From positions 1,550,001-1,614,000 of the forward strand of contig NZ_JNLQ01000002.1 of assembly GCF_000703165.1 (NCBI RefSeq): a stretch of DNA of 64,000 nt. The letters are read 5' to 3'. This stretch comes from Butyrivibrio sp. AE3004. GTDB taxonomy: Bacteria > Bacillota > Clostridia > Lachnospirales > Lachnospiraceae. The position numbers and the translations under genes are program-made. Each line of letters begins with the position of its first letter. The first letter of the stretch is position 1. Shown in pieces: positions 18,554 through 28,314 of this stretch. The notes under the pieces are model-generated. The model worked only from the letters and a program-made list of their open reading frames with translations. It was not told where the DNA came from and made no database searches.

Positions 18554-19969
18554 CTAGTTTTCTTCCGAAGTGTCAAGGTTCTTAGCATCACCTTCCACAG
18601 TTGAAGCATCCAGCACAATATAATCATATACGTTTAGACCATAATTTGTATTTGATTTTACGATAGCGTATTCATCATTCTGATATAAAATACTTATCTG
18701 TCTAAAATCTGCATAGCCTTTATTGATATTATAAACACCAATCAATGTATCTTTTGAATTGACAGTGAATTTATCCTGAGAATCTAATTTAATCAAAAGA
18801 TCACCATTTCTCAAAGTAGAATCATCAACGTAATATGAATCTTCGTTTTCATTATAGAGCTCTACTTCAATAAATTCCGATGTCTCATTTCCGTTTTCAT
18901 CATATTTATCTCGAAGAACACCAGAATTGTTATTATTACCTTTTGTTACATATTCTTTAGGTATTACAAAGAAACTTTTCTCAGCAATAGAAGAATTGGG
19001 TATTTTCAATCCGCTCTCATCTTCTGTGATAAGTTCAACGCTTAAAAACCTATCCTTTACAAAAGTTATCATTGAATTGGTAAAAGACAGCCCTACAAAA
19101 GTATCACCGGAATCATTTGTTACATATGATACTTTTCCCCATGCTTCATCCTGATTTTTTAGGAAACGAACTTTAACATATTCTTTCTCGGCAAGAGCAT
19201 TAACCTTTTCAAGATCGTTCTCTTTTATTACTACCATCCAGTCTTCATTTGTAGATAACTTAAATACCGGATCGCCTACACCTACAAGTGCATTACTGAT
19301 TAACTGTTTACGCTCATATTTTGTATTATCAAGAAGATCTGAAGTCATATTGTAAATATTTAGATCTTCATATCCATCAACATAATATTGAACAATACCG
19401 GTTCCCTGTGAATAACAATAGTTAATACTGTTTAATGCACCGGCATTATTATTTAGAGAATTAATACTCTGCAACACGCTGGCACTCGCAAGCTTTTGAA
19501 CGGTTCCATCCAGGCTGTTTTTAAAATCATATACAGTTGAAAACGTCTTAGGATCAAAGTCCGCGCTGTAACTAACTATCTGAGAACGAAGTTCACTTAA
19601 ATCTTCATTTGTCAGAGAAGCCTGTTCTGTTCCCTGTGTTTTCAGATAATCAAGAAGATCACCTGATTCATCAACAGTATATACGAGATTCCCTACAGCA
19701 ACACGTTGACCTTCGGGAGCAAAATAGTTAACATAGCCTGCATTAGCCGCAGTAACAATACTTTCACTTCTAAGAGCTACAGCTTCATATATATTATTTG
19801 ATGAAAGAGAGCCTTCTCTTACTTCGTAGCCTACTATATGCTTTTTGTTAAAATACATAAAAACACAGATAATTACATAAACCAGTATAAATGCAAAAAA
19901 AACAATTCCTACATTTATATGCAAAAACATGGGATATTTTGTTATCTTGTTTTTTGGTTTTCTAGCCAT
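18554..19969 (-). CDS. HlyD-like membrane-anchored adaptor protein
   Basis: About 471 residues. The short cytoplasmic basic N terminus is followed by one membrane segment (about 17-38) and a large extracellular part. The segment AVALRSESIVTAANAGYVNYFAPEGQRVAVGNLVYTVD is a split biotinyl/lipoyl-type domain as in HlyD-family adaptors. No ABC transporter partner is adjacent; in Clostridia such proteins commonly neighbour sepF, suggesting a cell-envelope or division role. The start is uncertain: ATG and a TTG six bases upstream both lack a good ribosome site, and a strong hairpin ends 12 bases before the ATG. Confidence 0.65.
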   Translation of the reverse strand: MARKPKNKITKYPMFLHINVGIVFFAFILVYVIICVFMYFNKKHIVGYEVREGSLSSNNIYEAVALRSESIVTAANAGYVNYFAPEGQRVAVGNLVYTVDESGDLLDYLKTQGTEQASLTNEDLSELRSQIVSYSADFDPKTFSTVYDFKNSLDGTVQKLASASVLQSINSLNNNAGALNSINYCYSQGTGIVQYYVDGYEDLNIYNMTSDLLDNTKYERKQLISNALVGVGDPVFKLSTNEDWMVVIKENDLEKVNALAEKEYVKVRFLKNQDEAWGKVSYVTNDSGDTFVGLSFTNSMITFVKDRFLSVELITEDESGLKIPNSSIAEKSFFVIPKEYVTKGNNNNSGVLRDKYDENGNETSEFIEVELYNENEDSYYVDDSTLRNGDLLIKLDSQDKFTVNSKDTLIGVYNINKGYADFRQISILYQNDEYAIVKSNTNYGLNVYDYIVLDASTVEGDAKNLDTSEEN

Positions 19970-19981
19970 ACTCAAAATTAA

Positions 19982-20013
19982 AGATAAGCCGCGAGATAAA
20001 ACGCGGCTTATCT
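19982..20013 (-). terminator. 12-bp hairpin directly upstream of the HlyD-like gene
   Basis: AGATAAGCCGCG/CGCGGCTTATCT with an 8-base loop, then TTTAATTTT on the minus strand. It can terminate the P-loop gene that stops at 20037, but it also abuts the start of the next gene, so it may act on that gene's translation or as an attenuator. Confidence 0.75.
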
Positions 20014-20036
20014 ATTTCCTATCCTAAATTATATAA

Positions 20037-20456
20037 TTATAGAGCAGTTACAACCTTTGACTTTACAGCTTCAGGAAGCTCTGATTCATCCATAGAAACG
20101 CTTAGTACAAAATCAACATTAAATTTCTCGCCTAAACGATCAAGTTTTTCAATTGTAGATGTGATATCTTTTCCTTCAAGACAAGCGATACTAAGGAAAC
20201 CATCGAAATACATTTGCTGAAGATCGTGATCCTGAGAAATCACGCCACTGACGAATCCGATAAATTCATCTGAATTTTCAATCATAAACTCCGGAACTAC
20301 AATAAGACGTACTTTGTTGTTGAGTTCAAACATATGCTTTGTGTTTCTGTCAAGAAAAACCACATTGCCTAAGATGTTCTTTACCTCGGTATTGACTTTG
20401 TTCAACAGGCATTTTGTTTTGCCCTTACCCTTATTCCCAACTATTAATTGAACCAT
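20037..20456 (-). CDS. Small P-loop ATPase-like protein
   Basis: About 139 residues. A Walker A motif GNKGKGKT lies at residues 7-14, and VVFLDRN and FDGFLSIACLEGKD could be the later strands of a compact P-loop fold. Similar short proteins in Lachnospiraceae are sometimes labelled as PilT-like, but no pilus genes are here and I would not assign that role. The start is the ATG eight bases after GGAGG. It has its own promoter inside the end of the upstream carboxypeptidase gene and a hairpin after it. Confidence 0.6.
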   Translation of the reverse strand: MVQLIVGNKGKGKTKCLLNKVNTEVKNILGNVVFLDRNTKHMFELNNKVRLIVVPEFMIENSDEFIGFVSGVISQDHDLQQMYFDGFLSIACLEGKDITSTIEKLDRLGEKFNVDFVLSVSMDESELPEAVKSKVVTAL

Positions 20457-20551
20457 ATCCATACCCTCCACGTTTTTTGATTTTTTGTTATTAGGAAAAG
20501 ATACGTGAAAATCATAGTTTCTCGTTAAAATCTTTTCTTTTTTATAATAAT

Positions 20552-20580
20552 ATTATAGTTTAACCACCCGTTATCTGCAA
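20552..20580 (-). promoter_or_regulatory. Promoter of the P-loop gene
   Basis: TTGCAG (20575-20580), a 17-base spacer and TATAAT (20552-20557) on the minus strand. The -35 box lies inside the end of the carboxypeptidase gene. Confidence 0.6.
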
Positions 20581-21534
20581 TAACAAATCACTCATTTCAG
20601 AATAAAGAGTTTCCGTATCTTCTGCTCTCATAATAACAGCTATATAATTGTTTCCTGAAGTATCTGAAGCCAGCTGAATCAGGCAGTGTCCTGCTGCATT
20701 TGTTGTACCGGTTTTACCTCCGAGCACAGTTATTCCTGCAGGCATTGACCTGTTTCCATTAATGTAACCATTAGTATTTTTTACCTCAACATCTCTCAAG
20801 CTTCCTGATGCTGTAGAAAATTGTGTTGAATACGAAGGCATTCGTATTATTTCGCTGAACTTTTCATATTTAAGCGCTTCATTGAACATAAGATACATGT
20901 CATACACACTTGTATAATGGTCATCGGCTGTAAGACCGTTTGTATTCATAAAATGTGTATGTGTTGCTCCAATAGCCTTGGCTTCATTATTCATTGCTTC
21001 AACAAAAGCATCTACACTTCCCAATACTCCTTTTGCAATAAGCACTGCAGCATCATTTGCTGAATACAGAAGTAGAATATGCAATGCCTGATCCAAAGTC
21101 ATTGAATCGCCTTCCTTAAGGTTAATGAGCTGTGCACCCGGTTCATTTATATAGACATCAGAATCAGCAATGAGTATCTGGTCAAGTGATCCGTTCTTTA
21201 ATGCTACTATTGCTGTCATTACCTTGGTAAGCGAAGCGGGATCAAGTTGAATCTGTGCGTTCTTTGAGTATAAAGTTTTCTTATTTTTTAAATCAAATAA
21301 TCCACAGCAGGTATTTTCGGATAATGTTATAGAATCACCTATATCGCTGTTTGTAACACACAAATCATGAGCAAATGTTTTCATCACATCACCCGTATTT
21401 TCACCATATTCTACTGTGGGCACTGAATAAGGAAACGCATATTCTTGACTTGAGCATCCGGCAATTCCTGTAGAGGAGCATATAATAAGAGTAATTGCAA
21501 TAAGACGATTTTTTATTTTATTTATACATCTCAC
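20560..21534 (-). CDS. D-alanyl-D-alanine carboxypeptidase (penicillin-binding protein, S11), lipoprotein
   Basis: About 324 residues. It trims the terminal D-Ala of peptidoglycan stem peptides. The three penicillin-binding motifs are present: SLTK (SxxK), SAN (SxN) and KTG in [13 protein letters not shown]. The N terminus has a hydrophobic stretch ending in a lipobox (TGIAGCSS), so it is probably a lipoprotein; there is no C-terminal amphipathic anchor typical of DacA. The start is ambiguous: GTG here or TTG nine bases upstream, both downstream of AGAGGAG, and both overlap the end of mgsA. It is the last gene of the cell-shape operon. Confidence 0.85.
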   Translation of the reverse strand: MRCINKIKNRLIAITLIICSSTGIAGCSSQEYAFPYSVPTVEYGENTGDVMKTFAHDLCVTNSDIGDSITLSENTCCGLFDLKNKKTLYSKNAQIQLDPASLTKVMTAIVALKNGSLDQILIADSDVYINEPGAQLINLKEGDSMTLDQALHILLLYSANDAAVLIAKGVLGSVDAFVEAMNNEAKAIGATHTHFMNTNGLTADDHYTSVYDMYLMFNEALKYEKFSEIIRMPSYSTQFSTASGSLRDVEVKNTNGYINGNRSMPAGITVLGGKTGTTNAAGHCLIQLASDTSGNNYIAVIMRAEDTETLYSEMSDLLLQITGG

Positions 21535-21913
21535 GCCACTCAAGATCTCCTCTATCTAAAGACTTAATTAATAATTCAGCAGTTGCAAGATTAGTTGCTA
21601 TAGGAATATTATGCATATCACAGAGACGCATTACATTATTTACATCAGGCTCATGCATCTTCTGTGTAAGCGGATCACGAAGAAAAATAACAAGGTCAAT
21701 TTCATTTGCTTCTATAGCAGCACCAATCTGCTGAGATCCACCAAGATGACCGGCCAGGTATTTATAGACACTTAAATTTGTTACTTCTTCAATAAGTCTT
21801 CCTGTTGTACCTGTGGCATAAAGATCATGCTTGGATAAAATTCCTCTGTATGCAATGCAAAAATTCTGCATAAGTTTCTTTTTTGCATCATGTGCGATAA
21901 ATGCGATATTCAT
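21518..21913 (-). CDS. mgsA: Methylglyoxal synthase homologue
   Basis: 131 residues. Methylglyoxal synthase turns dihydroxyacetone phosphate into methylglyoxal. [24 protein letters not shown] and [22 protein letters not shown] match the family. The segment that is normally GGDQQ reads [11 protein letters not shown], with TCT (Ser60) where the catalytic Asp (Asp71 of the E. coli enzyme) is expected, so activity may be reduced or altered. It lies between rodA and the carboxypeptidase and overlaps the latter, so it is co-transcribed with cell-shape genes. Confidence 0.85.
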   Translation of the reverse strand: MNIAFIAHDAKKKLMQNFCIAYRGILSKHDLYATGTTGRLIEEVTNLSVYKYLAGHLGGSQQIGAAIEANEIDLVIFLRDPLTQKMHEPDVNNVMRLCDMHNIPIATNLATAELLIKSLDRGDLEWREMYK

Positions 21914-21931
21914 AGGTTACCCCTTCCCCAA

Positions 21932-23065
21932 CTAAAAATATTTTTTACCTTGCAGTCTGACGTTTAGTACAAATCCCATTCCAACGTAGCAGCTGACAAT
22001 AGAAGTAAGACCGGCACTTACAAACGGAAGCGGAATTCCTGTATTGGGAAGCGCTCCTGTAGCAACTCCTATATTCAGAAATCCCTGAAAACCTATCCAG
22101 GCCCCCATTCCTGTAGCGATAAGCTGTCCGGTAAGATCTTTGGCCCTACCTGCAATAACCATACATTCTATTGCGATAAGTAAAAGTAATAAAATAACTG
22201 CGCATCCGCCTATAAAACCAAACTCTTCACCAACAACAGTAAAGATAAAGTCGGTCTGAGATTCGGAGACAAAACCGCCATTTAAAACAGAGCTGATTTC
22301 ATTTGTATTATAACCTTTTCCTAAAAGCTGTCCCGAACCTATTGCCATCATAGAGTTTAGAGTCTGATATGCATCTGAATTTGCATAATCCTCAGGATGC
22401 AGCCATGCAAGAATACGGCTTTGCTGATATTCCCTGAGAATAACACTTTTATCCGCAAGTGCATCAAATATAACAAGTAATGCAGACGGAATTGAAATAG
22501 CAAGAACCGTTATGACAAATTTCATATTTATGCCGGCTGAAAACATTATGCAGCTGATGATAACCGTAAGCATAATCGTAGTTGATAGATCAGGCTGCAT
22601 TACGACCATTACTAATGGCGGAATCAGTAATAAAAAACAAATAAATATAAAAGATAAAGTCTTAACTTTATCCTTATATTTCATTATGAACGCTGCAAAA
22701 AATAAAATCAATAATATTTTGGACGCCTCAGAAGGCTGAAATGCAAATCCCAGGTTGATCCATCTGGTAGCACCTTTTACCGATTTTCCAAGTGGTGTAA
22801 ATACCAAAGAAAGCAGAAATATGTTCACAATGTAATAAACTATATAAAATTTACAAATTACAACGTAGTCCATGAGTGATACCAGAACCATCATGAATAG
22901 TCCAAGTACAAGACCCGATATCTGTTTATTTTTATAGGTCGGATCCGCACTTCCTACTGCTATTACACCTATGATGGATAATGATACCAGCATAACTACC
23001 AGCTTAAAATCATAATCAAATATGCGATAGCTTTTCAGTTTTTCCAAAAATGTCTCAGTCCGCAT
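21932..23065 (-). CDS. rodA: Rod-shape peptidoglycan glycosyltransferase RodA (SEDS)
   Basis: About 377 residues with around ten membrane segments. RodA polymerises glycan strands with its partner PBP2. SEDS features include RWINLGFAFQPSE, QPDLSTT, and the C-terminal NIGVATGALPNTGIPLPFVS. The start is the ATG with GGCGGAG six bases upstream; it overlaps the last codons of the PBP2 gene, giving coupled translation. A longer in-frame extension of 22 residues has no ribosome site. Confidence 0.93.
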   Translation of the reverse strand: MRTETFLEKLKSYRIFDYDFKLVVMLVSLSIIGVIAVGSADPTYKNKQISGLVLGLFMMVLVSLMDYVVICKFYIVYYIVNIFLLSLVFTPLGKSVKGATRWINLGFAFQPSEASKILLILFFAAFIMKYKDKVKTLSFIFICFLLLIPPLVMVVMQPDLSTTIMLTVIISCIMFSAGINMKFVITVLAISIPSALLVIFDALADKSVILREYQQSRILAWLHPEDYANSDAYQTLNSMMAIGSGQLLGKGYNTNEISSVLNGGFVSESQTDFIFTVVGEEFGFIGGCAVILLLLLIAIECMVIAGRAKDLTGQLIATGMGAWIGFQGFLNIGVATGALPNTGIPLPFVSAGLTSIVSCYVGMGFVLNVRLQGKKYF

Positions 23066-25913
23066 TTGTATCTCCGCCTTCAAGCTGCTGCGCTGTACCG
23101 TTCTGAACCTCATCAGGATCCTTAAGTCCAAAATAATAAGCTATAGCTTCTTTTGTTATCTGTGCAGCATAACTTGATGTATAACCGTATGCGATACGCG
23201 TTGCAATAGCTATTTTAGGAGCTTCATAAGGCGCATAACATACAAACAAAGCATGGTTCGCTCTTTTTTTCGATTCCTCGGCTGTACCTGTTTTACCTGC
23301 TACATTTACAGCAAGGTCATTGAAATAAGGTTTATCTTCAACAACTCCTCTCATACCCTGATGAATAGCATTCCAATAAGATGAATCCATATCTATATGA
23401 TTTCTTACTGTTGCCCCATATTCCTGAAGAAGATTACCATCAGAATCAGAAGTCTTTTTAACAAGAGTCAGATTATAACAGGTTCCACTGTTTGCAACAG
23501 TTGTCACATATCTGGCAAGCCCAACTGTAGTGAATGAGTTTGTACCCTGACCGATAGCTGATCGTGTTGAATCAAGATCTGAAACAATAGGCTCATATTC
23601 GGAAATCTCGATTCCCGTCTTCTCACTAAGCCCATACATATCGGCATACTTTGCAAGCTTTTGAAGACCGGTATCAGATTTGAAAGAATCACCTACAAGT
23701 CCAAGTCTGTAACCTACTTCATAAAAGAAATTATTACATGAATTTCTAATGCCGCCAACAACATCAAGTGAACCGTGTGATCTGGGATATATCCAACAGT
23801 GAGCAAGTATGCCTGTTTTGTCGAAAACACCGGTACATGTGATGGTTGAAGATGTATCTATAACACCTTCCATCAGTCCTGCTGTCGCTGAGACCATTTT
23901 GAATGTAGATCCGGGAGCAGTTCTTTGCATTGTGGCATAATTAATCAGTGGTGAAGACTGGTCACTTCGCAGTTTTGCATAGTATTCTGCATCTACACCA
24001 TTTGCCATTTTATTATTGTCATATCCGGGATATGACACAAGCGCAAGAACATCTCCATTATTAACATCTGTAACAACCATTGAACCTGAACAGGGATCCA
24101 GTGCCAGCTGGGCAGGTGTAATATCCAGACTTGAAATTCTGTTGAGCATAAAGGTATAAGGCGACTCTGTTCCTGACAACCATGTTGAAAGTTCTTCTTC
24201 AGGAAGCTCTACAACACCCTGTTCCAAAAGTATATTGCATACCTCATCACCTGTAACAATATCATCGGCAAGAAGATATTTATATATTTTTTTGTTGAAT
24301 TCATCATCATCCTCTATATCTTTAAATATATAGTTGATAATAGTATTGTAAATCTCACCCGAATCAACATACTGACTTTCAAGATCAAGCAATGTTACAT
24401 CAATCCAGTTTGCGGAAATACAATATCTGATATAGTCAGAAAGCGAAATTGTTTCATCCGTTGTCCATGCTATATATGTCTTATCTTCTTTATCCACCTT
24501 ATCAGTATCAATTACACCGTTATTATAGAGCTTTTGAACGATGTAGCTCATATATACCTTGTATTCGCTTGATAAAAGATTATATGGCGTATTATTTGAA
24601 GTGAATTCTGCATTTAAGCCTTCACTAACCTGTTGTCTTTTGACTACATATTTATCGTATACGGTCTTTTCCATTCTGCCGGCATCCTCTGATGCCATGT
24701 GATCCATATTGATGATATGATTATCAAAGCATGCAAAATATACATCATATACAGGAATCTGAATATCAGACTTTTTTATATTTTCTCCATAAAGGAAGAA
24801 TTTTGTATTTTGTATTTTGGATACAAGAATACCTGCAAGCGATTGCTCAATAATATTATAGCAAGCCTCCTGCAAATCCTTGTCTATAGTAAGATAAACA
24901 TCATTTCCTGCCTTCGAATCAATATAACTGCTGGTCTCAAGAACTTTACCTGTATTATCTACAAAAACTGTTTCACTACCCTTTGTTCCTTGTAAAACTG
25001 ATTCCATAGACTGTTCTATGCCGGATTTACCGACAGTATCATTTGACCTGTAGTTTGGATTTTCAGCTTGCAATTCAGCAAGCTCAGATTCGGAAATCTT
25101 ACCTGTATAGCCAAGTATCTGAGAAAAATATTCGGAATCAACATAAACTCTTGCTGTATCCTCTTCAATAGAAATACCATCAAGAATATTTGAATTTTCC
25201 ATAATATCCGCAACAGTTTTGTCATTAACGCTTGTAGCAATAACCGTATTGATATATTTTTGGTAACTGTTTGAATACATCTTGTATCTGATAACAACAA
25301 GCTGTAAAAGTCTGTTCTTTTCATATCCCATTCCGGGAACAAAAGACTTTTTATTTTCAGGATCAGAATAATCACCGATACCGAATTTGGTACATAAATC
25401 GTCAATAACTTCTTGAGCGTTTTTTGAGCGTTCTTCGTATTTTAAATCATTAATTGATGTTCTTCCGTAAACATCGGCCAAAAATCTAAGAAGAGAATTT
25501 CCTTCTACCGTGAATTCAAAATTATTAGAACTGCTAAGCTGTATGTTGAAATCAGTATCAACAATATCCCCGTCTTTTTCAACAATATCAATTACTTTAT
25601 TTAAAGTTTCATTAACAGCTGCATTTTTTCCGGAACCGGATTCATATACATCTTCGATCGTAACGGAATTAGACAATTCATTATAGGCAAGAAGCTTACC
25701 GTTTCTGTCGTATATATTTCCTCTTGCTGCAGGAATGGATTTCTCCTTCATGATTTTTAGCTGAAAGGAATCCAAATAGGTTTCTCCCTTTATGATCTGT
25801 AAAAAGAAAAGTCTGTATACAAGACCGGAAGCAGCAAGAATCATAATTCCCGAAATCATTACAAGACGTGAAGTTATGAAATTGATGAAAACTTCTTTTA
25901 TCTTATTAAACAA
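23055..25913 (-). CDS. mrdA: Penicillin-binding protein 2 (rod-complex transpeptidase) with large insertion
   Basis: About 952 residues, against roughly 600-700 for typical PBP2. One N-terminal membrane segment (about 20-40) precedes the pedestal domain (PAARGNIYDRNGKLLAYN) and transpeptidase domain with APGSTFK (SxxK), SCN (SxN) and KTG (VAGKTGTAEES). About 240 residues rich in acidic and helical sequence lie between LTIDKDLQEACYNIIEQ and LDPCSGSMVVTD, where ordinary PBP2 runs straight on. The start is unclear: no ATG is available. TTG here follows AAAGGAG; GTG at 25925 and TTG at 25946 are alternatives. It overlaps mreD upstream and rodA downstream. Confidence 0.88.
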   Translation of the reverse strand: MFNKIKEVFINFITSRLVMISGIMILAASGLVYRLFFLQIIKGETYLDSFQLKIMKEKSIPAARGNIYDRNGKLLAYNELSNSVTIEDVYESGSGKNAAVNETLNKVIDIVEKDGDIVDTDFNIQLSSSNNFEFTVEGNSLLRFLADVYGRTSINDLKYEERSKNAQEVIDDLCTKFGIGDYSDPENKKSFVPGMGYEKNRLLQLVVIRYKMYSNSYQKYINTVIATSVNDKTVADIMENSNILDGISIEEDTARVYVDSEYFSQILGYTGKISESELAELQAENPNYRSNDTVGKSGIEQSMESVLQGTKGSETVFVDNTGKVLETSSYIDSKAGNDVYLTIDKDLQEACYNIIEQSLAGILVSKIQNTKFFLYGENIKKSDIQIPVYDVYFACFDNHIINMDHMASEDAGRMEKTVYDKYVVKRQQVSEGLNAEFTSNNTPYNLLSSEYKVYMSYIVQKLYNNGVIDTDKVDKEDKTYIAWTTDETISLSDYIRYCISANWIDVTLLDLESQYVDSGEIYNTIINYIFKDIEDDDEFNKKIYKYLLADDIVTGDEVCNILLEQGVVELPEEELSTWLSGTESPYTFMLNRISSLDITPAQLALDPCSGSMVVTDVNNGDVLALVSYPGYDNNKMANGVDAEYYAKLRSDQSSPLINYATMQRTAPGSTFKMVSATAGLMEGVIDTSSTITCTGVFDKTGILAHCWIYPRSHGSLDVVGGIRNSCNNFFYEVGYRLGLVGDSFKSDTGLQKLAKYADMYGLSEKTGIEISEYEPIVSDLDSTRSAIGQGTNSFTTVGLARYVTTVANSGTCYNLTLVKKTSDSDGNLLQEYGATVRNHIDMDSSYWNAIHQGMRGVVEDKPYFNDLAVNVAGKTGTAEESKKRANHALFVCYAPYEAPKIAIATRIAYGYTSSYAAQITKEAIAYYFGLKDPDEVQNGTAQQLEGGDTNAD

Positions 25914-26424
25914 ATTTCTTAGCACTCCTTTGTTCAATGTCTTCAAGATATGTATTTATCTTGATCAGAACAGGATAAATAAATATTGCCACAAGAGCTG
26001 TATATACTGCTTCAGGTAAAATAATATTTATCATATAGTATCCGATATCAAACTTATTTCTGAACATAAACAGCAGAACATAGCATACAAATCCGAATAA
26101 GAAATCTGAAGATACTATAAGTGCAAGTGGCAATAAAATATTCTCAGGGAAAAAAATCTTGTTAAATTTTCCGATGATGAATCCTATATACATATAAATA
26201 AGTGCATAAAAACCAAGATATGATCCAAAGAAAATATCAACAAGAAAACCACAGAACATACCAATGGCCATACCACTCTTATCGCCTCGCATAAATGCGT
26301 AGGAAGAAGTCAGTATGATCATAAGATTGGGTACTATTCCACTAAAGTCAAGAGCCCTGAAAACTGTAGTTTGTAATATGAAGCTTATTATTATAGATAA
26401 AACTGTAAAAAAGAATCTACGCAT
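25906..26424 (-). CDS. mreD: Rod shape-determining protein MreD
   Basis: 172 residues with five or six membrane segments and little else, as expected for MreD, the membrane partner in the MreBCD elongation complex. The segments FDFSGIVPNLMIILTSSYAFMRGDKSGMAIG and FCGFLVDIFFGSYLGFYAL match the family pattern. Order mreB-mreC-mreD-mrdA-rodA confirms the call. The start lies four bases after mreC; its end overlaps the PBP2 start region. Confidence 0.9.
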   Translation of the reverse strand: MRRFFFTVLSIIISFILQTTVFRALDFSGIVPNLMIILTSSYAFMRGDKSGMAIGMFCGFLVDIFFGSYLGFYALIYMYIGFIIGKFNKIFFPENILLPLALIVSSDFLFGFVCYVLLFMFRNKFDIGYYMINIILPEAVYTALVAIFIYPVLIKINTYLEDIEQRSAKKFV

Positions 26425-26427
26425 AAA

Positions 26428-27297
26428 TTATTTGTCCCCGGTGTTTTTGAGCTGCATGATAACCAGAACTTCATTCATATACTCAAATTGAACAACTGGA
26501 GTGATTTTGCCTGATTTTGTAAGATTATTTGAGTCTTCCTCTATTGTAGAAATATATCCTATAAGTATTCCGGGAAGATATTTATCACTGATATTTGATG
26601 TAACCACTTTATCGCCAACACTTACTTTATCAGCCTCATCTACAAGCTTTGAAAACGAAATCTGTCCATCGTTATATAGCTCAAGATTCCCCGTTGCTAT
26701 CAAATTTTCAGAAGCAGAAAGAACTGTACCGCTTACAGAAGAATTATCTGCGATAATTGTTTGAACCTTAGCCCAGTCCGGTCCAACATCTGTAACTCTG
26801 CCTACAAGTCCACCTCCTGCAATAACATTCATGTCAACTTCAACACCTACATCAGTACCTTTATCTATCACAAAAGAATGGTACCAGTTACCTGCATCCT
26901 TAGCAATAATTCTTGCACCGATCTTTTTGTAGTCTGAATACTGTGCATCAAGAGCATATAATTCTCTTAGATTTGTAAGTTCATATTTATCCTGCTCAAG
27001 ATTTGTATTTTCAACCGTTAATTGTTCAACCTGTTTTTTCAGTGCTTCATTTTCTTTTTGAAGAGCTCTGATACTTGCAAGATTGTCGGCTGTGCCTTTC
27101 ATCCATACTCCTACAGAAGTAATCCCCTTTTGAAATGGAATTACAACAGATCCTGCAAAAGAATTGACAGATGAGTTGAAAATATCAGTATTGAATGTGA
27201 TTACGATAAGACCCACACATAAAATTGTTAAAATAAAGAGGAGATATTTACTTGGAAGTGTAAATTTATCTCCCCCTCTTTTAATGACAGGACTCAT
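26428..27297 (-). CDS. mreC: Rod shape-determining protein MreC
   Basis: 289 residues. A single N-terminal membrane segment (about 17-37), a coiled coil (RALQKENEALKKQVEQLTVENTNLEQ, about 78-105) and a beta-rich extracellular domain with GVEVDMNVIAGGGLVGRVTDVG, the MreC layout. It starts immediately after the mreB stop codon. Confidence 0.93.
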   Translation of the reverse strand: MSPVIKRGGDKFTLPSKYLLFILTILCVGLIVITFNTDIFNSSVNSFAGSVVIPFQKGITSVGVWMKGTADNLASIRALQKENEALKKQVEQLTVENTNLEQDKYELTNLRELYALDAQYSDYKKIGARIIAKDAGNWYHSFVIDKGTDVGVEVDMNVIAGGGLVGRVTDVGPDWAKVQTIIADNSSVSGTVLSASENLIATGNLELYNDGQISFSKLVDEADKVSVGDKVVTSNISDKYLPGILIGYISTIEEDSNNLTKSGKITPVVQFEYMNEVLVIMQLKNTGDK

Positions 27298-28305
27298 TTA
27301 TACATCCTCTTCAACCGAGTAAGCAAGTGCCTTATACTGATCATCCTTTATGATCTTACCAAGACCAAGTGCAACTGAACTGAGTGGATTCTCTGCAAGA
27401 TTTACATTAAGGCCAACTCCGTTTGAAAGTCTCTGTGCAAGATGGCAAACCTGAGAAGCACCACCTGTTAAATATAAACCGTGCTTAAATATATCTGCTG
27501 CAAGCTCCGGAGGTGTACGCTCAAGAGTTGCTTTAATGTTATCAAGTATCTGATCAAAGCTCTCAATAAGGCACTGATCGATAAGATCTGTAGGAATAGA
27601 TCTTTCTACAGGAAGACCTGTAACGATATCTCTTCCGTATACAACAGCATCCTGACCTGCCTTTTCAAGATCCTTAAGTGACATCTTAATACTTTCAGAT
27701 GTCTTCTCACCAATAATTAATGAAAACTCTTTACGTATTACATTTCTGATGGCATCATCAAATTTCTTACCACCAACCTTAATTAGTTTACTTATAACGA
27801 TTCCCTTCAAGGAAAGGATAGAAATCTCTGTGGTATCATATCCCACGTTAACAACCAGAACACCCTGGGAATTCATAACATCAACTCCCATTCCAAGGCC
27901 ATCAGCAACAGGCTTCTTAACCATCATGATTTTCTTAGCCTTAACGCCTGATTCTCTTATAAGATCATGGAAAGCTCTTCTCTCAACTTCAGTTACATCC
28001 TTAGGAACCGCAATATAAACATCAACAGGTTTGATTGCGCCTTTCATCTGATCTGTAATAAAAAGCTTAACAAGAGATTTCATATTCTCAATATCAGCAA
28101 TTACGCCATTACTTAAAGGGTAAGAAATCTTAATATTGCTCGGAGCCTTTTCGTACATATCATATGCTGAATTACCATAAGCAAGAAGTGATGTCTTATT
28201 CTCAACCGCAATGAGATTCTTTTCTACAGTAACATCATCTGTAGCCTTGTTATAAATTTTGATATTGCTTGTTCCAAGATCGATACCAAATATGTTGTTG
28301 CCCAA
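27298..28305 (-). CDS. mreB: Rod shape-determining protein MreB (actin-like)
   Basis: 335 residues. Actin-like filament protein guiding side-wall synthesis. The phosphate loops IDLGTSNIKIY and VVNVGYDTTEISILS and the adenosine motif LTGGASQV are visible. The start codon is TTG, with AGGAGG five bases upstream; no ATG or GTG fits better. Ten bases separate it from radC. Sequence is somewhat divergent (VGYDTTE instead of the usual IGGGTTE), so it may be an Mbl/MreBH-type paralogue; an additional mreB elsewhere cannot be excluded. Confidence 0.9.
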   Translation of the reverse strand: MGNNIFGIDLGTSNIKIYNKATDDVTVEKNLIAVENKTSLLAYGNSAYDMYEKAPSNIKISYPLSNGVIADIENMKSLVKLFITDQMKGAIKPVDVYIAVPKDVTEVERRAFHDLIRESGVKAKKIMMVKKPVADGLGMGVDVMNSQGVLVVNVGYDTTEISILSLKGIVISKLIKVGGKKFDDAIRNVIRKEFSLIIGEKTSESIKMSLKDLEKAGQDAVVYGRDIVTGLPVERSIPTDLIDQCLIESFDQILDNIKATLERTPPELAADIFKHGLYLTGGASQVCHLAQRLSNGVGLNVNLAENPLSSVALGLGKIIKDDQYKALAYSVEEDV

Positions 28306-28314
28306 AATAGCCTC

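Noticed and set aside
20037..20456. PilT twitching-motility ATPase
   Set aside because: At 139 residues it is far too short and has only a Walker A motif in common; no pilus genes are nearby.
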